Below, piece after piece: positions 41,340 through 51,153 of a DNA stretch of 64,000 nucleotides (positions within the stretch are counted from its first letter, which is position 1; every line of letters begins with the position of its first letter). The stretch is taken from the NCBI GenBank assembly GCA_030537695.1, contig JAUNVJ010000002.1, positions 1,126-65,125 on the forward strand. The letters are read 5' to 3'. The notes under the pieces were generated by a model. The model did not search any database and was not told the DNA's origin. It saw nothing but the letters and a program-made list of their open reading frames with translations. The position numbers were made by a program, and so were the translations under genes. Source of the stretch: Tissierellia bacterium (GTDB lineage Bacteria; Bacillota_A; Clostridia; Tissierellales; Peptoniphilaceae).

Positions 41340-42989
41340 TTAATCTAAAGATAAGATATAGTAGTAGATCGGTTGTAGACCTTTTACAATTTCTACATCT
41401 AAATCTTCATACTCTTCTTCCAATTGGTCACGAAGATCTTCTGCTTCTTCTTTTGTCACATCTTCTCCATAATAAAGAGTAATAATCGATATATCTTCAT
41501 TCATTAATTGGGTAATGGTATCTTTTGTCACTTCTTCCACAGAACTGCCGGAAGTCATGATTTGTTTTCCGCTAAGACCGATAATATCTCCTTCTTGTAC
41601 ATGACGTCCATTCATCTCCGTGTCGCGAACCGCATAGGTAATCTGTGCATCGATTACTGTCTTTAACGATTCCATCATCGTCTCTTTATTGTCTTGCACA
41701 TTTCGATCTTCATGGAAAGACAATAGAGCACTAACTCCTTGGGGGATGGATTTCGTAGGAATAACCACCACATTTTTTTCACTGAGATCTCTAGCTTGTT
41801 CTGCTGCCAAGATGATATTTCCATTATTGGGTAAAATAAATATATTTTTTCCCTTCACCGCTTCAATCCCTTTTAATAAATCTTCAGTAGAGGGATTCAT
41901 CGTCTGGCCACCTTCTACGATATAATCCACATTAAAGGATTCAAAAAGTTCTTTCATTCCTTCACCCATGGAAACCGTAATAAAAGAGTATTCCTTTTCT
42001 ACCATCATCTCTTGATTTTCATCTTGACGAGCCGCTTCAACTTCATCTTCTCCAAAAAGGGTTTCTCGATGCTGAAATCTCATATTGTCGATTTTTATAT
42101 CCTGCAACAAGCCTAATTCACAAGCATATTCTAAGGCTTTTCCCGGATGATTTGTATGAAGATGAACTTTGATCAATCCCGTTCCTTCACCACCTACCAC
42201 TAATAGACAATCTCCCAAGGGAGCTAATTTTTCTTTAAATGCGTCTGTGTCCTCATAATCCGTATGAATAATAAATTCAGTACAATAGCCGTATCGAAGA
42301 CTTTCATCAGCTGGTCCCGTATGAATTTCTTGTTGTTTCTTTTTCTTGAGACCTTCATCCTCAGGCAAACTCTCAACCTCTTCTCCTCGAAAAACTTTAA
42401 AAGCTCCCTCCATGAGTAGAACCAAACCTTTACCTCCAGCATCTACCACTCCCGCTTCTTTTAAAACCGGCAATTTATGCGGCGTATTTTCCAAGGAAGA
42501 ATTGGCCTCTTCAATTACCTTTTCTAAAAATGAATCCATATCGTCAAATTTTTTATGATTTCTCATGGCAAATTCCGATGTTTCACGACCTACTGTTAAA
42601 ATTGTTCCTTCAATCGGTTTCATAACAGCTTTATACGTGGTTTCAGATGCTTGTTTCATAGCATGGGCAAGATCTGAAATATTTGCCTCCTTCAATCCTT
42701 CCAAACCTTCTGCAAATCCCCTCAAAAGTTGGGATAAGATTACCCCACTATTGCCTCTTGCACCCATTAAAGAGCCTCTGGCTGCTGCTTTTGCAATATC
42801 GGAAACGGAAGAGTCATCCCCAAGTTCTTGAATTTGTTTTAATGCTGACTTTGCCGTTAATGACATATTAGTACCTGTATCTCCATCCGGTACCGGAAAG
42901 ACATTTAAGGCATTGACTTCATCTTTGTGTAAGACAAGATAATTGACGGCACCATCAAAAATGGACTTTAATATTTTACCGTTTATCAT
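41340..42989 (-). CDS. yloV: DAK2/FakA-like fatty acid kinase (YloV)
   Basis: A 549-residue protein with an N-terminal DhaL (DAK2) kinase domain (about 1-200; NVFPVPDGDTGTNMSLT carries the metal-binding Asp, then GARGNSGVILSQLLRG) and a C-terminal EDD-type domain. In Staphylococcus the orthologue FakA phosphorylates exogenous fatty acids presented by DegV/FakB proteins. No FakB is in the window. ATG at 42989 is chosen because GGAG lies 6 bases before it; the TTG four codons upstream overlaps that site. It follows yloU closely, the standard Firmicutes arrangement. Confidence 0.92.
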   Translation of the reverse strand: MINGKILKSIFDGAVNYLVLHKDEVNALNVFPVPDGDTGTNMSLTAKSALKQIQELGDDSSVSDIAKAAARGSLMGARGNSGVILSQLLRGFAEGLEGLKEANISDLAHAMKQASETTYKAVMKPIEGTILTVGRETSEFAMRNHKKFDDMDSFLEKVIEEANSSLENTPHKLPVLKEAGVVDAGGKGLVLLMEGAFKVFRGEEVESLPEDEGLKKKKQQEIHTGPADESLRYGYCTEFIIHTDYEDTDAFKEKLAPLGDCLLVVGGEGTGLIKVHLHTNHPGKALEYACELGLLQDIKIDNMRFQHRETLFGEDEVEAARQDENQEMMVEKEYSFITVSMGEGMKELFESFNVDYIVEGGQTMNPSTEDLLKGIEAVKGKNIFILPNNGNIILAAEQARDLSEKNVVVIPTKSIPQGVSALLSFHEDRNVQDNKETMMESLKTVIDAQITYAVRDTEMNGRHVQEGDIIGLSGKQIMTSGSSVEEVTKDTITQLMNEDISIITLYYGEDVTKEEAEDLRDQLEEEYEDLDVEIVKGLQPIYYYILSLD

Positions 42990-43014
42990 TTGTATCTCCA
43001 AACCAGTACCTCCA

Positions 43015-43368
43015 CTACTTTAGTCTTATTCCTTCAACCAGAACCTCAATATTGTCAATTGAAAGTCCCGTTAAGTTTTCAATATTAAATTTTACTCGTT
43101 CAATAATATTTTGTCCAACGGTAGATATACGAACACCGTATTCCAATACTACATGGAGCTCTATATTTATTTCATTATTTTCCGTATTGACTTTTACACC
43201 TTTGGAAAGATTGTCAAATCGCAATAGCTCAAAAATTCCATCGGTCGCATTTTTAGAAGCCATTCCTACAATCCCATAACTTTCCATTGCAGAAATTCCC
43301 GCTATATTTGCCAAAACATTATTATCAATAACTATATTACCTAAATCTGAATTTATAATTGCCGGCAT
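43015..43368 (-). CDS. yloU: Asp23/Gls24 family envelope-stress protein
   Basis: A 117-residue cytoplasmic Asp23-family protein: LGNIVIDNNVLANIAGISAMESYGIVGMA, then VLEYGVRISTVGQNIIERVKFNIENLTGLSIDNIEVLVEGI. Family members coat the membrane from the inside and are linked to wall stress and alkaline shock. GGAGG precedes ATG. It is co-transcribed with yloV and divergent from rpmB. Confidence 0.93.
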   Translation of the reverse strand: MPAIINSDLGNIVIDNNVLANIAGISAMESYGIVGMASKNATDGIFELLRFDNLSKGVKVNTENNEINIELHVVLEYGVRISTVGQNIIERVKFNIENLTGLSIDNIEVLVEGIRLK

Positions 43369-43465
43369 TGGGGCACCTCCTTATTCATACATTTCATTAT
43401 AACAGAAATAGAAGCTGATGAATAGTTTTTACCCATTGGTCTTTGATTTATTAATGGAAAAAGAT

Positions 43466-43495
43466 TTGCAAAAGAGATGCTTTCTGTGATAAAAT
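43466..43495 (+). promoter_or_regulatory. Promoter of rpmB
   Basis: TTGCAA (43466-43471), an 18-base spacer and TAAAAT (43490-43495), about 43 bases before rpmB. Confidence 0.65.
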
Positions 43496-43538
43496 ACTTA
43501 TTGTTATAAAAAGATATTTTAAATGGGGAGGTGTCAAT

Positions 43539-43730
43539 ATGTCAAAAAAATGTGATATTTGTGGAAAACAAAAGGTGTTCGGTAACAAGATTTCTTTCTC
43601 TCACCGTCGCAGTAATCGTAGCTGGTCTCCTAATATCCGAAAGGTAAAAGCAGTCGTTGACGGTTCTCCTAAGAGAATCAATGTATGTACGAGATGTTTA
43701 CGTTCAGGGAAAGTTGAACGAGCACTATAA
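43539..43730 (+). CDS. rpmB: 50S ribosomal protein L28
   Basis: A 63-residue basic ribosomal protein with a zinc-ribbon Cys pattern: CDICGKQ (Cys 5 and 8) and CTRCLRSGKV near the end, and the family stretch FSHRRSNRSWSPNIRKVKA. The zinc-binding form. It is a single-gene unit divergent from yloU-yloV. Confidence 0.97.
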   Translation: MSKKCDICGKQKVFGNKISFSHRRSNRSWSPNIRKVKAVVDGSPKRINVCTRCLRSGKVERAL

Positions 43731-43739
43731 ATAAATGGA

Positions 43740-43768
43740 GGGGTCTTTTTTTAAGATCCTTTTTTTAA
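43740..43768 (+). terminator. Terminator of rpmB
   Basis: Stem GGGTCTT/AAGATCC with one G-T pair, a T loop and a T-run, about 10 bases after the rpmB stop. Confidence 0.7.
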
Positions 43769-43779
43769 TCGATTATTAT

Positions 43780-43804
43780 AAAAAAGCTGTCTTCAGACAG
43801 CTAA
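43780..43804 (-). terminator. Terminator of the rlmN-to-thiN operon
   Basis: Stem AGCTGTCT/AGACAGCT with a short loop overlapping the thiN stop codon; a T-run follows on the minus strand. Confidence 0.88.
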
Positions 43805-44436
43805 TCTTTTGTGAGCATGATAAAACATGCTCCTTTTTCAATTGTAATTATAGCTATTTGTCCCAAGATTTCATTGCTGATTCCATGACCGGCATAGGGA
43901 CGACAAATGGTTAAATGATGGGTCTCATATCGCAAACCATTGGAGGAGTAGGTCATTTGTTCCGTCACCGGGAGAAATGAAATGTATTTTTTGTCATTTT
44001 GTGAAAATTTATATTCCCCCACTTCACAATAATAAATTTCATTGTGATCGTCCAGGATTTTACCCTTGATCCCTTTCTTTTTTAAATAGACCAATCCGTA
44101 CATATTTGCCAAACTATGATCCATCCGCGTTCCCAAAGCGTTGACGATAATTACTTCTTCCATCCCCATCTCAGCAAATTTCCAAAGACAAAGCTCCGTA
44201 TCGGTTCCATCTTTTTCCCGAGGATAAGTTATTGTTTTAATATGATGCTTTTTCAAATATTGAAAAGATTTTTCATCCATGGAGTCCATATCCCCCATAA
44301 CGAGATCTGGAATCATACCGTATTTTTGTAATGTACGAAGGCCTCCATCGGCACAAAGAATGAAATCTTCTTGATAGGGCATCAAGATCTCTTTGGATAC
44401 AGATTGGCCTCCGGATACTAATAGTCCTCGTCTCAT
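43801..44436 (-). CDS. thiN: Thiamine pyrophosphokinase
   Basis: A 211-residue kinase converting thiamine and ATP to thiamine diphosphate. Conserved motifs are FILCADGGLRTLQKYGMIPDLVMGDMDS, TYPREKDGTDTELCLW and NALGTRMDHSLANMYGL. It overlaps the rpe stop by 4 bases and is the last gene of the operon. In spore formers spoVM commonly sits between thiN and rpmB; it is missing here. Confidence 0.94.
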   Translation of the reverse strand: MRRGLLVSGGQSVSKEILMPYQEDFILCADGGLRTLQKYGMIPDLVMGDMDSMDEKSFQYLKKHHIKTITYPREKDGTDTELCLWKFAEMGMEEVIIVNALGTRMDHSLANMYGLVYLKKKGIKGKILDDHNEIYYCEVGEYKFSQNDKKYISFLPVTEQMTYSSNGLRYETHHLTICRPYAGHGISNEILGQIAIITIEKGACFIMLTKD

Positions 44437-45080
44437 CTCATCAACTCATAAAATTTTCGAATTTCAGTCAAGGGATCTTCCTGCCCGAAAATAGCAGATC
44501 CCACCACTAAAGAATCTGCACCTGCTTCTAAAATTTTTAATGCGTTCTCGATTTTAACTCCTCCGTCCACCTCAATGATAATATCTCGGCCACTTTGGTT
44601 TACCATTTGGCGAAGTTCTCTAATCTTGCCGAAAGTAGATGGAATAAAGGACTGGCCTCCGAATCCAGGGTTCACACTCATTAAGAGTACAAGATCCACT
44701 GTATCCATGGAATATTTTAAACAATCTAACGATTCTGCCGGATTAATGGCAATCCCCGCTTTAACACCATAGGAGTGAATCAATTGTAAGGTTCGATTAA
44801 GATGCTTGGTTCCTTGAGGGTGGACGGTTATATAATCGGCTCCGGCTTTTACAAATTCTTCAATATAGTTTTCCGGATTTTCAATCATCAAATGGACGTC
44901 AAAAGGAATCGTTGTCAAGGTTCTTAATTGGGAGATAATCCCCGGTCCAAAAGAAATATTCGGTACATAATTGCCATCCATAACATCCACATGGACAAAG
45001 TCCACTTTTCCCTGTTCCATTTTTTTAAATTCATTTTTTATGTCCGTAAAATCAGCTGATAAAATTGATGGTGATAACAT
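44433..45080 (-). CDS. rpe: Ribulose-phosphate 3-epimerase
   Basis: A 215-residue TIM-barrel interconverting ribulose-5-phosphate and xylulose-5-phosphate. Family motifs are LSPSILSADF, HVDVMDGNYVPNISFGP, DVHLMIENPE, VLLMSVNPGFGGQSFI and EVDGGVKIEN. ATG at 45080 has GGGAGG 6 bases upstream and is preferred to the TTG directly before it. Its start touches the rsgA stop. Confidence 0.96.
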   Translation of the reverse strand: MLSPSILSADFTDIKNEFKKMEQGKVDFVHVDVMDGNYVPNISFGPGIISQLRTLTTIPFDVHLMIENPENYIEEFVKAGADYITVHPQGTKHLNRTLQLIHSYGVKAGIAINPAESLDCLKYSMDTVDLVLLMSVNPGFGGQSFIPSTFGKIRELRQMVNQSGRDIIIEVDGGVKIENALKILEAGADSLVVGSAIFGQEDPLTEIRKFYELMR

Positions 45081-45937
45081 CAATAACCTCCCCTTTGTTC
45101 CAATTCTTGAAAAAGATACTGATAATTTTCATATCGAATTGATGAAATATTACCTAATTTTACTGCTCTTTTCACACCACATTTCGGCTCGTTAATATGA
45201 TTGCAATTATGAAATTTACAATCTTGTCGATAGTCTTTGAACTCTCTGAAATAGTGACTTAATTCCTCCTTTGGCAAATTCAACTGTAAGGATGAAAATC
45301 CCGGTGTATCAAAGATATAGTAGTCATCTTTCGAATAGAGTTCCACATGCCTGGTGGTATGTTTTCCTCTTTTGGTCTTTTGGCTCACTTCTCCTACTTC
45401 CAATTTTTTTCCCATGAGGATATTAGTCAATGACGATTTTCCTGCTCCTGACACGCCACAAAGAGCTGTTGTTTTTGATTTTAATTTAGTCTCTAATTTT
45501 TGTAAGTTTTCCCCTTCCTTCACCGAGATTTTAATGGTGTCAAAGCCGGCTTGTTCATAAATTTTTCCAATTTCAACGCCATGATCTCGATCCAGGTCGA
45601 TTTTATTGATACATATTAAAATATCGATCTGAGACTTTTCGCATTGAACGATCATTTTGTCAATTAAATTCAAATTATATTTTGGATCTTTTAAGGGAAT
45701 CATAATCAAGGCTAAATCTACATTGGCAACTTTTGGTCGTACAAGCATATTTTTTCTGGGATATATTTCTTCAATATATCCCAGAGTATCTTCCCCATAT
45801 TTAAAATCTACAATATCCCCAACGATAGGCTCGATATTCTCATGTCGAAATACACCTCGAGCTCTCGTTTCGATCCTTTTATCTCCGGATTTAATATAGT
45901 AAAATCCACCACTACTTTTTATGATTCTGCCTTTCAT
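45080..45937 (-). CDS. rsgA: Ribosome small subunit-dependent GTPase A
   Basis: A 285-residue circularly permuted GTPase that checks late 30S assembly. It has an N-terminal OB fold, G4 NKID (111-114) ahead of G1 GVSGAGKS (161-168) and G3 DTPG (210-213), which is the permuted order. A C-terminal zinc site follows (C240, C245, H247, C253). It lies in the conserved prpC-prkC-rsgA-rpe-thiN order. Confidence 0.96.
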   Translation of the reverse strand: MKGRIIKSSGGFYYIKSGDKRIETRARGVFRHENIEPIVGDIVDFKYGEDTLGYIEEIYPRKNMLVRPKVANVDLALIMIPLKDPKYNLNLIDKMIVQCEKSQIDILICINKIDLDRDHGVEIGKIYEQAGFDTIKISVKEGENLQKLETKLKSKTTALCGVSGAGKSSLTNILMGKKLEVGEVSQKTKRGKHTTRHVELYSKDDYYIFDTPGFSSLQLNLPKEELSHYFREFKDYRQDCKFHNCNHINEPKCGVKRAVKLGNISSIRYENYQYLFQELEQRGGY

Positions 45938-45948
45938 AGACCTTCCTT

Positions 45949-47958
45949 TTATATATCTACTTTACGAATTAAGCGATCATTGATGTAAATTTCATATTTC
46001 CCTTTACCGATCAACTCTACATCAGCTTGATCGCCGGAATCAATACCGTAATTCCACACAACGGTATCTACCGTGTTTCCTCTACTGTTTACCACACGTT
46101 TCGCTACGACTCGATGGCGTTGCCCATCATCTGGTACTTGAACTTTTACGGTTTTGGTTGGAATATTGGAAGAACTTTCCTCTTCATTGTCATTGTCTTT
46201 ATTGTTAATATCATTATCTTTTTCATCGTCTAAATCCAAAGATCCTGTTGGAGCTCCCGTCGAAATCCAAAGAGTGACTTCGTCCCCTTTTTGAAGAGGC
46301 GATCCCACATCCACCGATTGCTTGTAAACTTGTCCTTCATCGACATCATTGGTTTCCCCATACTCAATTTTAACTTTCATACCTGCTTTTTTGAGGGTAG
46401 CCTTTGCTTTTTCTTCACTGATTCCTCGAAGGGCCAGCATACTCCATGGTGTGCTGTCCTCACCTTTGGATATAACAATGGAGACCGTTTGATCCTTTGC
46501 AATATCGTATCCCGCATTGGGATTTTGACTGATAATTTTATCTTCTTCCACATCATCGGAAAATTCATAATCAACCTTACCTAGAGATAAGTTATGATCC
46601 TTTAACATTTCCTTTGCCTCGTCCAAAGTCATATTGACAACGGAAGGAACGGTGACGGAATCCGGTAAATTGTTGATAATAACTTTAACTGTAGACCCTT
46701 TTTCCACTTCCGTATCCGCAACAGGATCCTGAGCTAAAATTTCATTATCACTTTTTTCTTTATCTTCATCAAATGCAATGTCTAAGTTAACTCCTAAAGC
46801 ATCGGCTTCTAATTCTACTTTTTCTTTCGTTTCTCCTACAAAATTAGGTAGAATTATCATTTCCACTTCTTTCGGTTTATTTAAACCTCCCAGAGCTTTA
46901 GGGGCGATATATGCCAATAGTCCGATAATCAATACTCCGCAGATAATCCCCAAAATAGCAGGAGCCACGGATTTCTTCTTCTTTTTCTTAACAGGTTCCG
47001 AATAGTCCTTCGAGTGAGAACTATTATTTTTTCGATTGACATATCGTTTGTTTTCAGAAGGAATCGGCTGGATGAGCGTGGCCGAAGGATCCGTATGATA
47101 TCCGTGGGCATTATGGTCTTTTCGTCTTCCGGTCAGGGTAATGGACTTAATATCGCGAATCAGTTCAAATACATCGCCATATCTCTTGTTGGGATCTTTT
47201 CTCGTCATTTTAAGAACCAATTCATCGATTTCCGGATCTAGACTTCGAACTGTTTCAGACGGTCGAGGCATATTACTTTGTACTTGCATCAATGCTACGG
47301 AAACTGGATTGTCTGCATCAAAGGGTAATGTACCGGTAAGCATTTCATAGAGAACGATCCCCAAAGAATAAATATCCGAGCGATTATCAACCTTTGCGCC
47401 CTTCGCCTGTTCCGGCGAAAAATAATGGACCGAACCCATGACAGCATTTGTTGCGGTCACCGTAGTGTTATCCGCTACTCGAGCAATTCCAAAATCCGTC
47501 ACTTTCACTCGATCGTCTCGAGTGACCATAATATTTTGAGCCTTGATATCTCGATGGACAATATGTTTTGAATGAGCGACTTTTAAAGCTTCTGCAATTT
47601 GAATACAGTAATTTAATGCTCTTTTTTCTGAAAGTCGTCCTTCATCATTGATAATTTCTTTTAAGGTCTTTCCATCGATATATTCCATTACAATATAATG
47701 GCAAAGTTCCCCATCAATGGCTTCTGAACCTACATCATAGATGCTGACAATATTGGGATGAGAAATACTTGCGGCAGCAAGGGATTCCCGTTTGAATTTT
47801 CGAATAAAATTATTGTCATCATTATATTGAAGTTTTAATATCTTAATTGCCACAATTCGGTCCAGTCTTTTGCAATGGGCTTTATAGACATTTCCCATAC
47901 CACCGGTACCGATTTTTTCCAGTATTTCGTATCGATTACCTAAAATTTTTCCTATCAT
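45949..47958 (-). CDS. prkC: Serine/threonine protein kinase with PASTA repeats
   Basis: A 669-residue membrane kinase that senses muropeptides or lipid II and controls wall metabolism. The kinase domain (1 to about 275) has GTGGMGNVY (18-25), K39, HRDIKAQN (135-142, D137) and DFG (155-157). A Lys-rich stretch and one transmembrane helix (about 331-353) follow. Outside are three PASTA repeats (from about 363, 432 and 503), then an Asp/Asn/Glu-rich linker and a C-terminal beta-rich domain of about 70 residues. Its phosphatase partner prpC is immediately upstream. Confidence 0.95.
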   Translation of the reverse strand: MIGKILGNRYEILEKIGTGGMGNVYKAHCKRLDRIVAIKILKLQYNDDNNFIRKFKRESLAAASISHPNIVSIYDVGSEAIDGELCHYIVMEYIDGKTLKEIINDEGRLSEKRALNYCIQIAEALKVAHSKHIVHRDIKAQNIMVTRDDRVKVTDFGIARVADNTTVTATNAVMGSVHYFSPEQAKGAKVDNRSDIYSLGIVLYEMLTGTLPFDADNPVSVALMQVQSNMPRPSETVRSLDPEIDELVLKMTRKDPNKRYGDVFELIRDIKSITLTGRRKDHNAHGYHTDPSATLIQPIPSENKRYVNRKNNSSHSKDYSEPVKKKKKKSVAPAILGIICGVLIIGLLAYIAPKALGGLNKPKEVEMIILPNFVGETKEKVELEADALGVNLDIAFDEDKEKSDNEILAQDPVADTEVEKGSTVKVIINNLPDSVTVPSVVNMTLDEAKEMLKDHNLSLGKVDYEFSDDVEEDKIISQNPNAGYDIAKDQTVSIVISKGEDSTPWSMLALRGISEEKAKATLKKAGMKVKIEYGETNDVDEGQVYKQSVDVGSPLQKGDEVTLWISTGAPTGSLDLDDEKDNDINNKDNDNEEESSSNIPTKTVKVQVPDDGQRHRVVAKRVVNSRGNTVDTVVWNYGIDSGDQADVELIGKGKYEIYINDRLIRKVDI

Positions 47959-47966
47959 TTCAACAC

Positions 47967-48686
47967 CTACTCAATATATATTAAAATCAAGGTAATATTA
48001 TCGATCCCACCATTGTCCAATGCTTTTTCAATCAAACAATCTCTTGCATCTTCTAAGGTGTTATTCACAATAATTTCGTAAATTTCATCAGAACTGACCA
48101 TATTCGTAAGACCGTCAGAACAGAATAAAAGATAATCCTTGGGTTGTACTTTCATTGTGTTTATCATAACTGATATATCAGGGTTGGTACCCACCGCTTT
48201 TGTCAACACATTTTTTTTCGGATGATCAACGGCTTCTTCTTCACTGATTTCCCCCAGTTCAATAAGATAGTTTACAAATGAGTCATCTTTCGTCAGTTGC
48301 TCCAGATTATCCCTTATATGATATATCCTAGAATCTCCAATATTCGTATAAATCAACACATCGCCTAAAAGATATCCTAAAGACAATGTCGTTCCCATTC
48401 CTTGATACTCTTTATTTTTTAAAGATTTTTCATAAATATCATGATTTGCCTTTTGAGTTGCACCCATGATCTCGCCAATGATATCTTCAATTTCCACATT
48501 TGGCGAAAGATTTTCCAATTCTTCCGAAATAATTGAAGTCACCATGGAACTGGCTTCTTCACCGGCAAGATGACCACCCATTCCATCAGCCAGGATAAAA
48601 AGTTGTTTTTTTATATCGTCTACATAAAAACAATCTTCGTTATTTGTACGATGTTTTCCAACATTAGTTGCTGCAACAAACTTCAA
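47967..48686 (-). CDS. prpC: PP2C-family protein phosphatase
   Basis: A 239-residue phosphatase that reverses PrkC phosphorylation. Metal-binding motifs are HRTNNEDCFYVD, ADGMGGHLAGE, NIGDSRIYHI, SDGLTNMV and GGIDNITLI. The longest frame begins with GTG at 48695, but that codon lies in the AGAGGTG ribosome binding site, so TTG at 48686 is preferred. It overlaps the end of rlmN by 23 bases. Confidence 0.93.
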   Translation of the reverse strand: MKFVAATNVGKHRTNNEDCFYVDDIKKQLFILADGMGGHLAGEEASSMVTSIISEELENLSPNVEIEDIIGEIMGATQKANHDIYEKSLKNKEYQGMGTTLSLGYLLGDVLIYTNIGDSRIYHIRDNLEQLTKDDSFVNYLIELGEISEEEAVDHPKKNVLTKAVGTNPDISVMINTMKVQPKDYLLFCSDGLTNMVSSDEIYEIIVNNTLEDARDCLIEKALDNGGIDNITLILIYIE

Positions 48687-49710
48687 TATTTTCACCTCTC
48701 TCGAACTTACGCCTCAACTGACCACAGGAAGCTTCAATGTCAGAGCCTAATTCACGCCGTATGGTTACTTGGAGACCTTGCTTTTCCAAAAGTTTTTTAA
48801 ATTTCACAACCTCTTCCCTTTTAGGTCTATCTTGGTTGAATTCCTCGATGGGATTTAAAGGGATTAGATTGATATGACATTTCAAACCTTTTGTCATGGA
48901 GGTCAATTCTTTGACATTTATATCCTTATCATTATGGCCTGCAATTAAAGTATATTCAAAAGTAATTCGATTTTTTGTCTTTTTTTGATAGTCCAATAAG
49001 GCATCTTTTAAATTTTCCAAATTGTATTTTCGATTGATCGGAATCAATTTAGAGCGATTGTCGTTATTGGTTTCATGGAGAGACACGGCGAGGTTAATCG
49101 GCATATGAAGTTCTCCTAATTGTCGAACACGTGGTGCTATACCACAAGTGGAAAGGGTCATATTTCGGTAACTCATATTATGGCCCTTTTCATCATGGAG
49201 CAGTTCTAAAAATCGAATAACATTTGAAAAATTATCCAATGGTTCTCCACTGCCCATTAAAATAATATTGCTTATGATAATCTCGAATTTATTTTCCACT
49301 TGATAAACTTGTTGAAGCATTTCCGCCGGAGTGAGATTTCGGATTAGACCTTCTTTTGTAGAGGCACAAAAAGAACATCCCATCTTACATCCTACCTGAG
49401 TAGAAATACATTGGGAATATCCATGTTTATATTTCATGAGTACCCCTTCTATGATATTTCCATCGTCTAGACGGAATAAAAATTTTTTTGTCCCATCCTT
49501 TTGAGACGTATACACCTGTATAATTTCAAGGGTATCGATCTTCTCGTCTTTTATAAGTTCCAAAGATTTTTTTGATAGATTAGAGTTTTCAATATCTGTC
49601 CGTTTACTATTGTGAAAAAAGGAAAACAGTTGATTTCCTCGAAAAGTTTGTAATCCACCCTTTTGGAAAACATTTCTCAATTCTTTTAAAGTCATACTGT
49701 TCAGTTCCAT
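48664..49710 (-). CDS. rlmN: 23S rRNA/tRNA adenine-C2 methyltransferase
   Basis: A 348-residue radical SAM enzyme methylating A2503 of 23S rRNA and A37 of some tRNAs. It has the CxxxCxxC cluster motif CKMGCSFCAS. The stretches NIILMGSGEPLDNFSNV and STCGIAPRVRQL are present, as is a late Cys in IEASCGQL that serves as the methyl-relay residue. ATG at 49710 has AGGAG upstream and is preferred to the earlier in-frame start. Confidence 0.96.
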   Translation of the reverse strand: MELNSMTLKELRNVFQKGGLQTFRGNQLFSFFHNSKRTDIENSNLSKKSLELIKDEKIDTLEIIQVYTSQKDGTKKFLFRLDDGNIIEGVLMKYKHGYSQCISTQVGCKMGCSFCASTKEGLIRNLTPAEMLQQVYQVENKFEIIISNIILMGSGEPLDNFSNVIRFLELLHDEKGHNMSYRNMTLSTCGIAPRVRQLGELHMPINLAVSLHETNNDNRSKLIPINRKYNLENLKDALLDYQKKTKNRITFEYTLIAGHNDKDINVKELTSMTKGLKCHINLIPLNPIEEFNQDRPKREEVVKFKKLLEKQGLQVTIRRELGSDIEASCGQLRRKFERGENIEVCCSN

Positions 49711-49828
49711 ATTCTCTCCTAACTTTTGCATTATCAATATTATATCATTAGTTGATCATAGCTTGCATCCATTTTGTCAAATTTAATAAAATTATTGACA
49801 TTCCTCTATTTACTTTCTAAAGACATAG

Positions 49829-49854
49829 AAAAAGAGTGGCATTCCACTCTTTTA
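49829..49854 (-). terminator. Terminator after rsmB
   Basis: Stem AAAGAGTGG/CCACTCTTT with a 4-base loop and T-rich tail on the minus strand, just after the rsmB stop. Confidence 0.85.
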
Positions 49855-49855
49855 T

Positions 49856-51151
49856 TTATCGTATTCTCTTTAGGGAAAAGATGGAAAATCCATCAGTACC
49901 ATCGATATGAGGAAAGAGCTTTAAAATTTGATTACCCTGTATCCTTTCCAAAGTATAATGGGGATGGTTTTTTAAAAAAGCTTCTAATATTTTTTCATTT
50001 TCCAATTCACTGATCGAACAGGTGGAGTAAATCAGTCGGCCTCCTATCTTTACATAGGAAGCTCCTCGTGTCAACAGTTGATACTGAATGTGAGAAAGCT
50101 CTTTCAAAGACTCTAAACTCCGATTCCATTTAATATCGGGTTTTCTACGATATAATCCGATGGCGGAACAGGGAGCATCAATGAGAACTTTATCAAAGGC
50201 ATTAATAAATTCCTTTCGTTCCAAGACTCCATCATTCTTTTTGCAGACAATACTTGTAATACCTAGTCGTTTACAATTCTCTCGTATCAAGGATAATTTA
50301 TAATCACTGATATCACAGGCGATAATCCGGCCCCGATCCTTCATCATAGCCGCCATATGAGTAGACTTTCCACCGGGAGCGGCGCATAGATCCAGGATTT
50401 TTTCTTCCGGTTTTGGATCCACAATTTCCGAAACCTTCATGGAAGCTTCATCTTGCACATAAAAATCGCCATCCATAAAAGAGTCAGAGGAAAATATGCC
50501 GATGGGATTTTCAACGATTAAGCTATCTTTAAGATTCCCGGGATGAGCATGAAATCCTTCCTCTTCCAATCGACGGACTAAATCTTCTCTGTCCGTCTTT
50601 AGGGTATTGACTCGCAGGGTGAATTTCGGCTGTTGATTATTGGCCTTTAACAATTTTTCCGTAAACTTCTCTCCGTATTTATCATATATTTCTTTTACAT
50701 AAAAATCAGGATGAGAATACTGGATTGCCAACCGCTCCATCGGTTGTTCAACAGTGACACTCATCGGTTTTTCTTTAACGATGTTTCGAAGCATTCCGTT
50801 GACAAAAGAAACCGAGCCTCGATTACCGTATATTTTGGCCAGTTCCACCGATTCGGATACAAGAGCGTGGACAGGAACTTTATCCATAAAATAGTACTGG
50901 TAAATTCCCATTTCTAAAATCGTCAAGATGATTTTATGAATTTTTTTAAATTTAATAGTGGATTTCTTTTTTATCACATAGTCCAAATAGCTACGATGTC
51001 GGACGACACCGGTAGCTAATTCCCGCACAAAGTTAAAGTCTCGATCCTCCCATTTGGACTGTCTTAGTATTTCCAGTTCTTCTTCTAAAAAAGCACCTTT
51101 ATAAAAGACATGATCGATTATAAAGAGTGCTTTTTGTCTAATATTTCCCAT
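49856..51151 (-). CDS. rsmB: 16S rRNA (cytosine(967)-C5)-methyltransferase
   Basis: The 431-residue protein has an N-terminal NusB-like RNA-binding domain (about 1-140) and a SAM methyltransferase domain. Motifs are LDLCAAPGGKSTHMAAMM, DAPCSAIGLYRRKPDIKW (one catalytic Cys) and IYSTCSISELENE (the other). It follows the conserved def-fmt-yugP-rsmB order and starts 2 bases after the yugP stop. Confidence 0.95.
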   Translation of the reverse strand: MGNIRQKALFIIDHVFYKGAFLEEELEILRQSKWEDRDFNFVRELATGVVRHRSYLDYVIKKKSTIKFKKIHKIILTILEMGIYQYYFMDKVPVHALVSESVELAKIYGNRGSVSFVNGMLRNIVKEKPMSVTVEQPMERLAIQYSHPDFYVKEIYDKYGEKFTEKLLKANNQQPKFTLRVNTLKTDREDLVRRLEEEGFHAHPGNLKDSLIVENPIGIFSSDSFMDGDFYVQDEASMKVSEIVDPKPEEKILDLCAAPGGKSTHMAAMMKDRGRIIACDISDYKLSLIRENCKRLGITSIVCKKNDGVLERKEFINAFDKVLIDAPCSAIGLYRRKPDIKWNRSLESLKELSHIQYQLLTRGASYVKIGGRLIYSTCSISELENEKILEAFLKNHPHYTLERIQGNQILKLFPHIDGTDGFSIFSLKRIR

Positions 51152-51153
51152 CC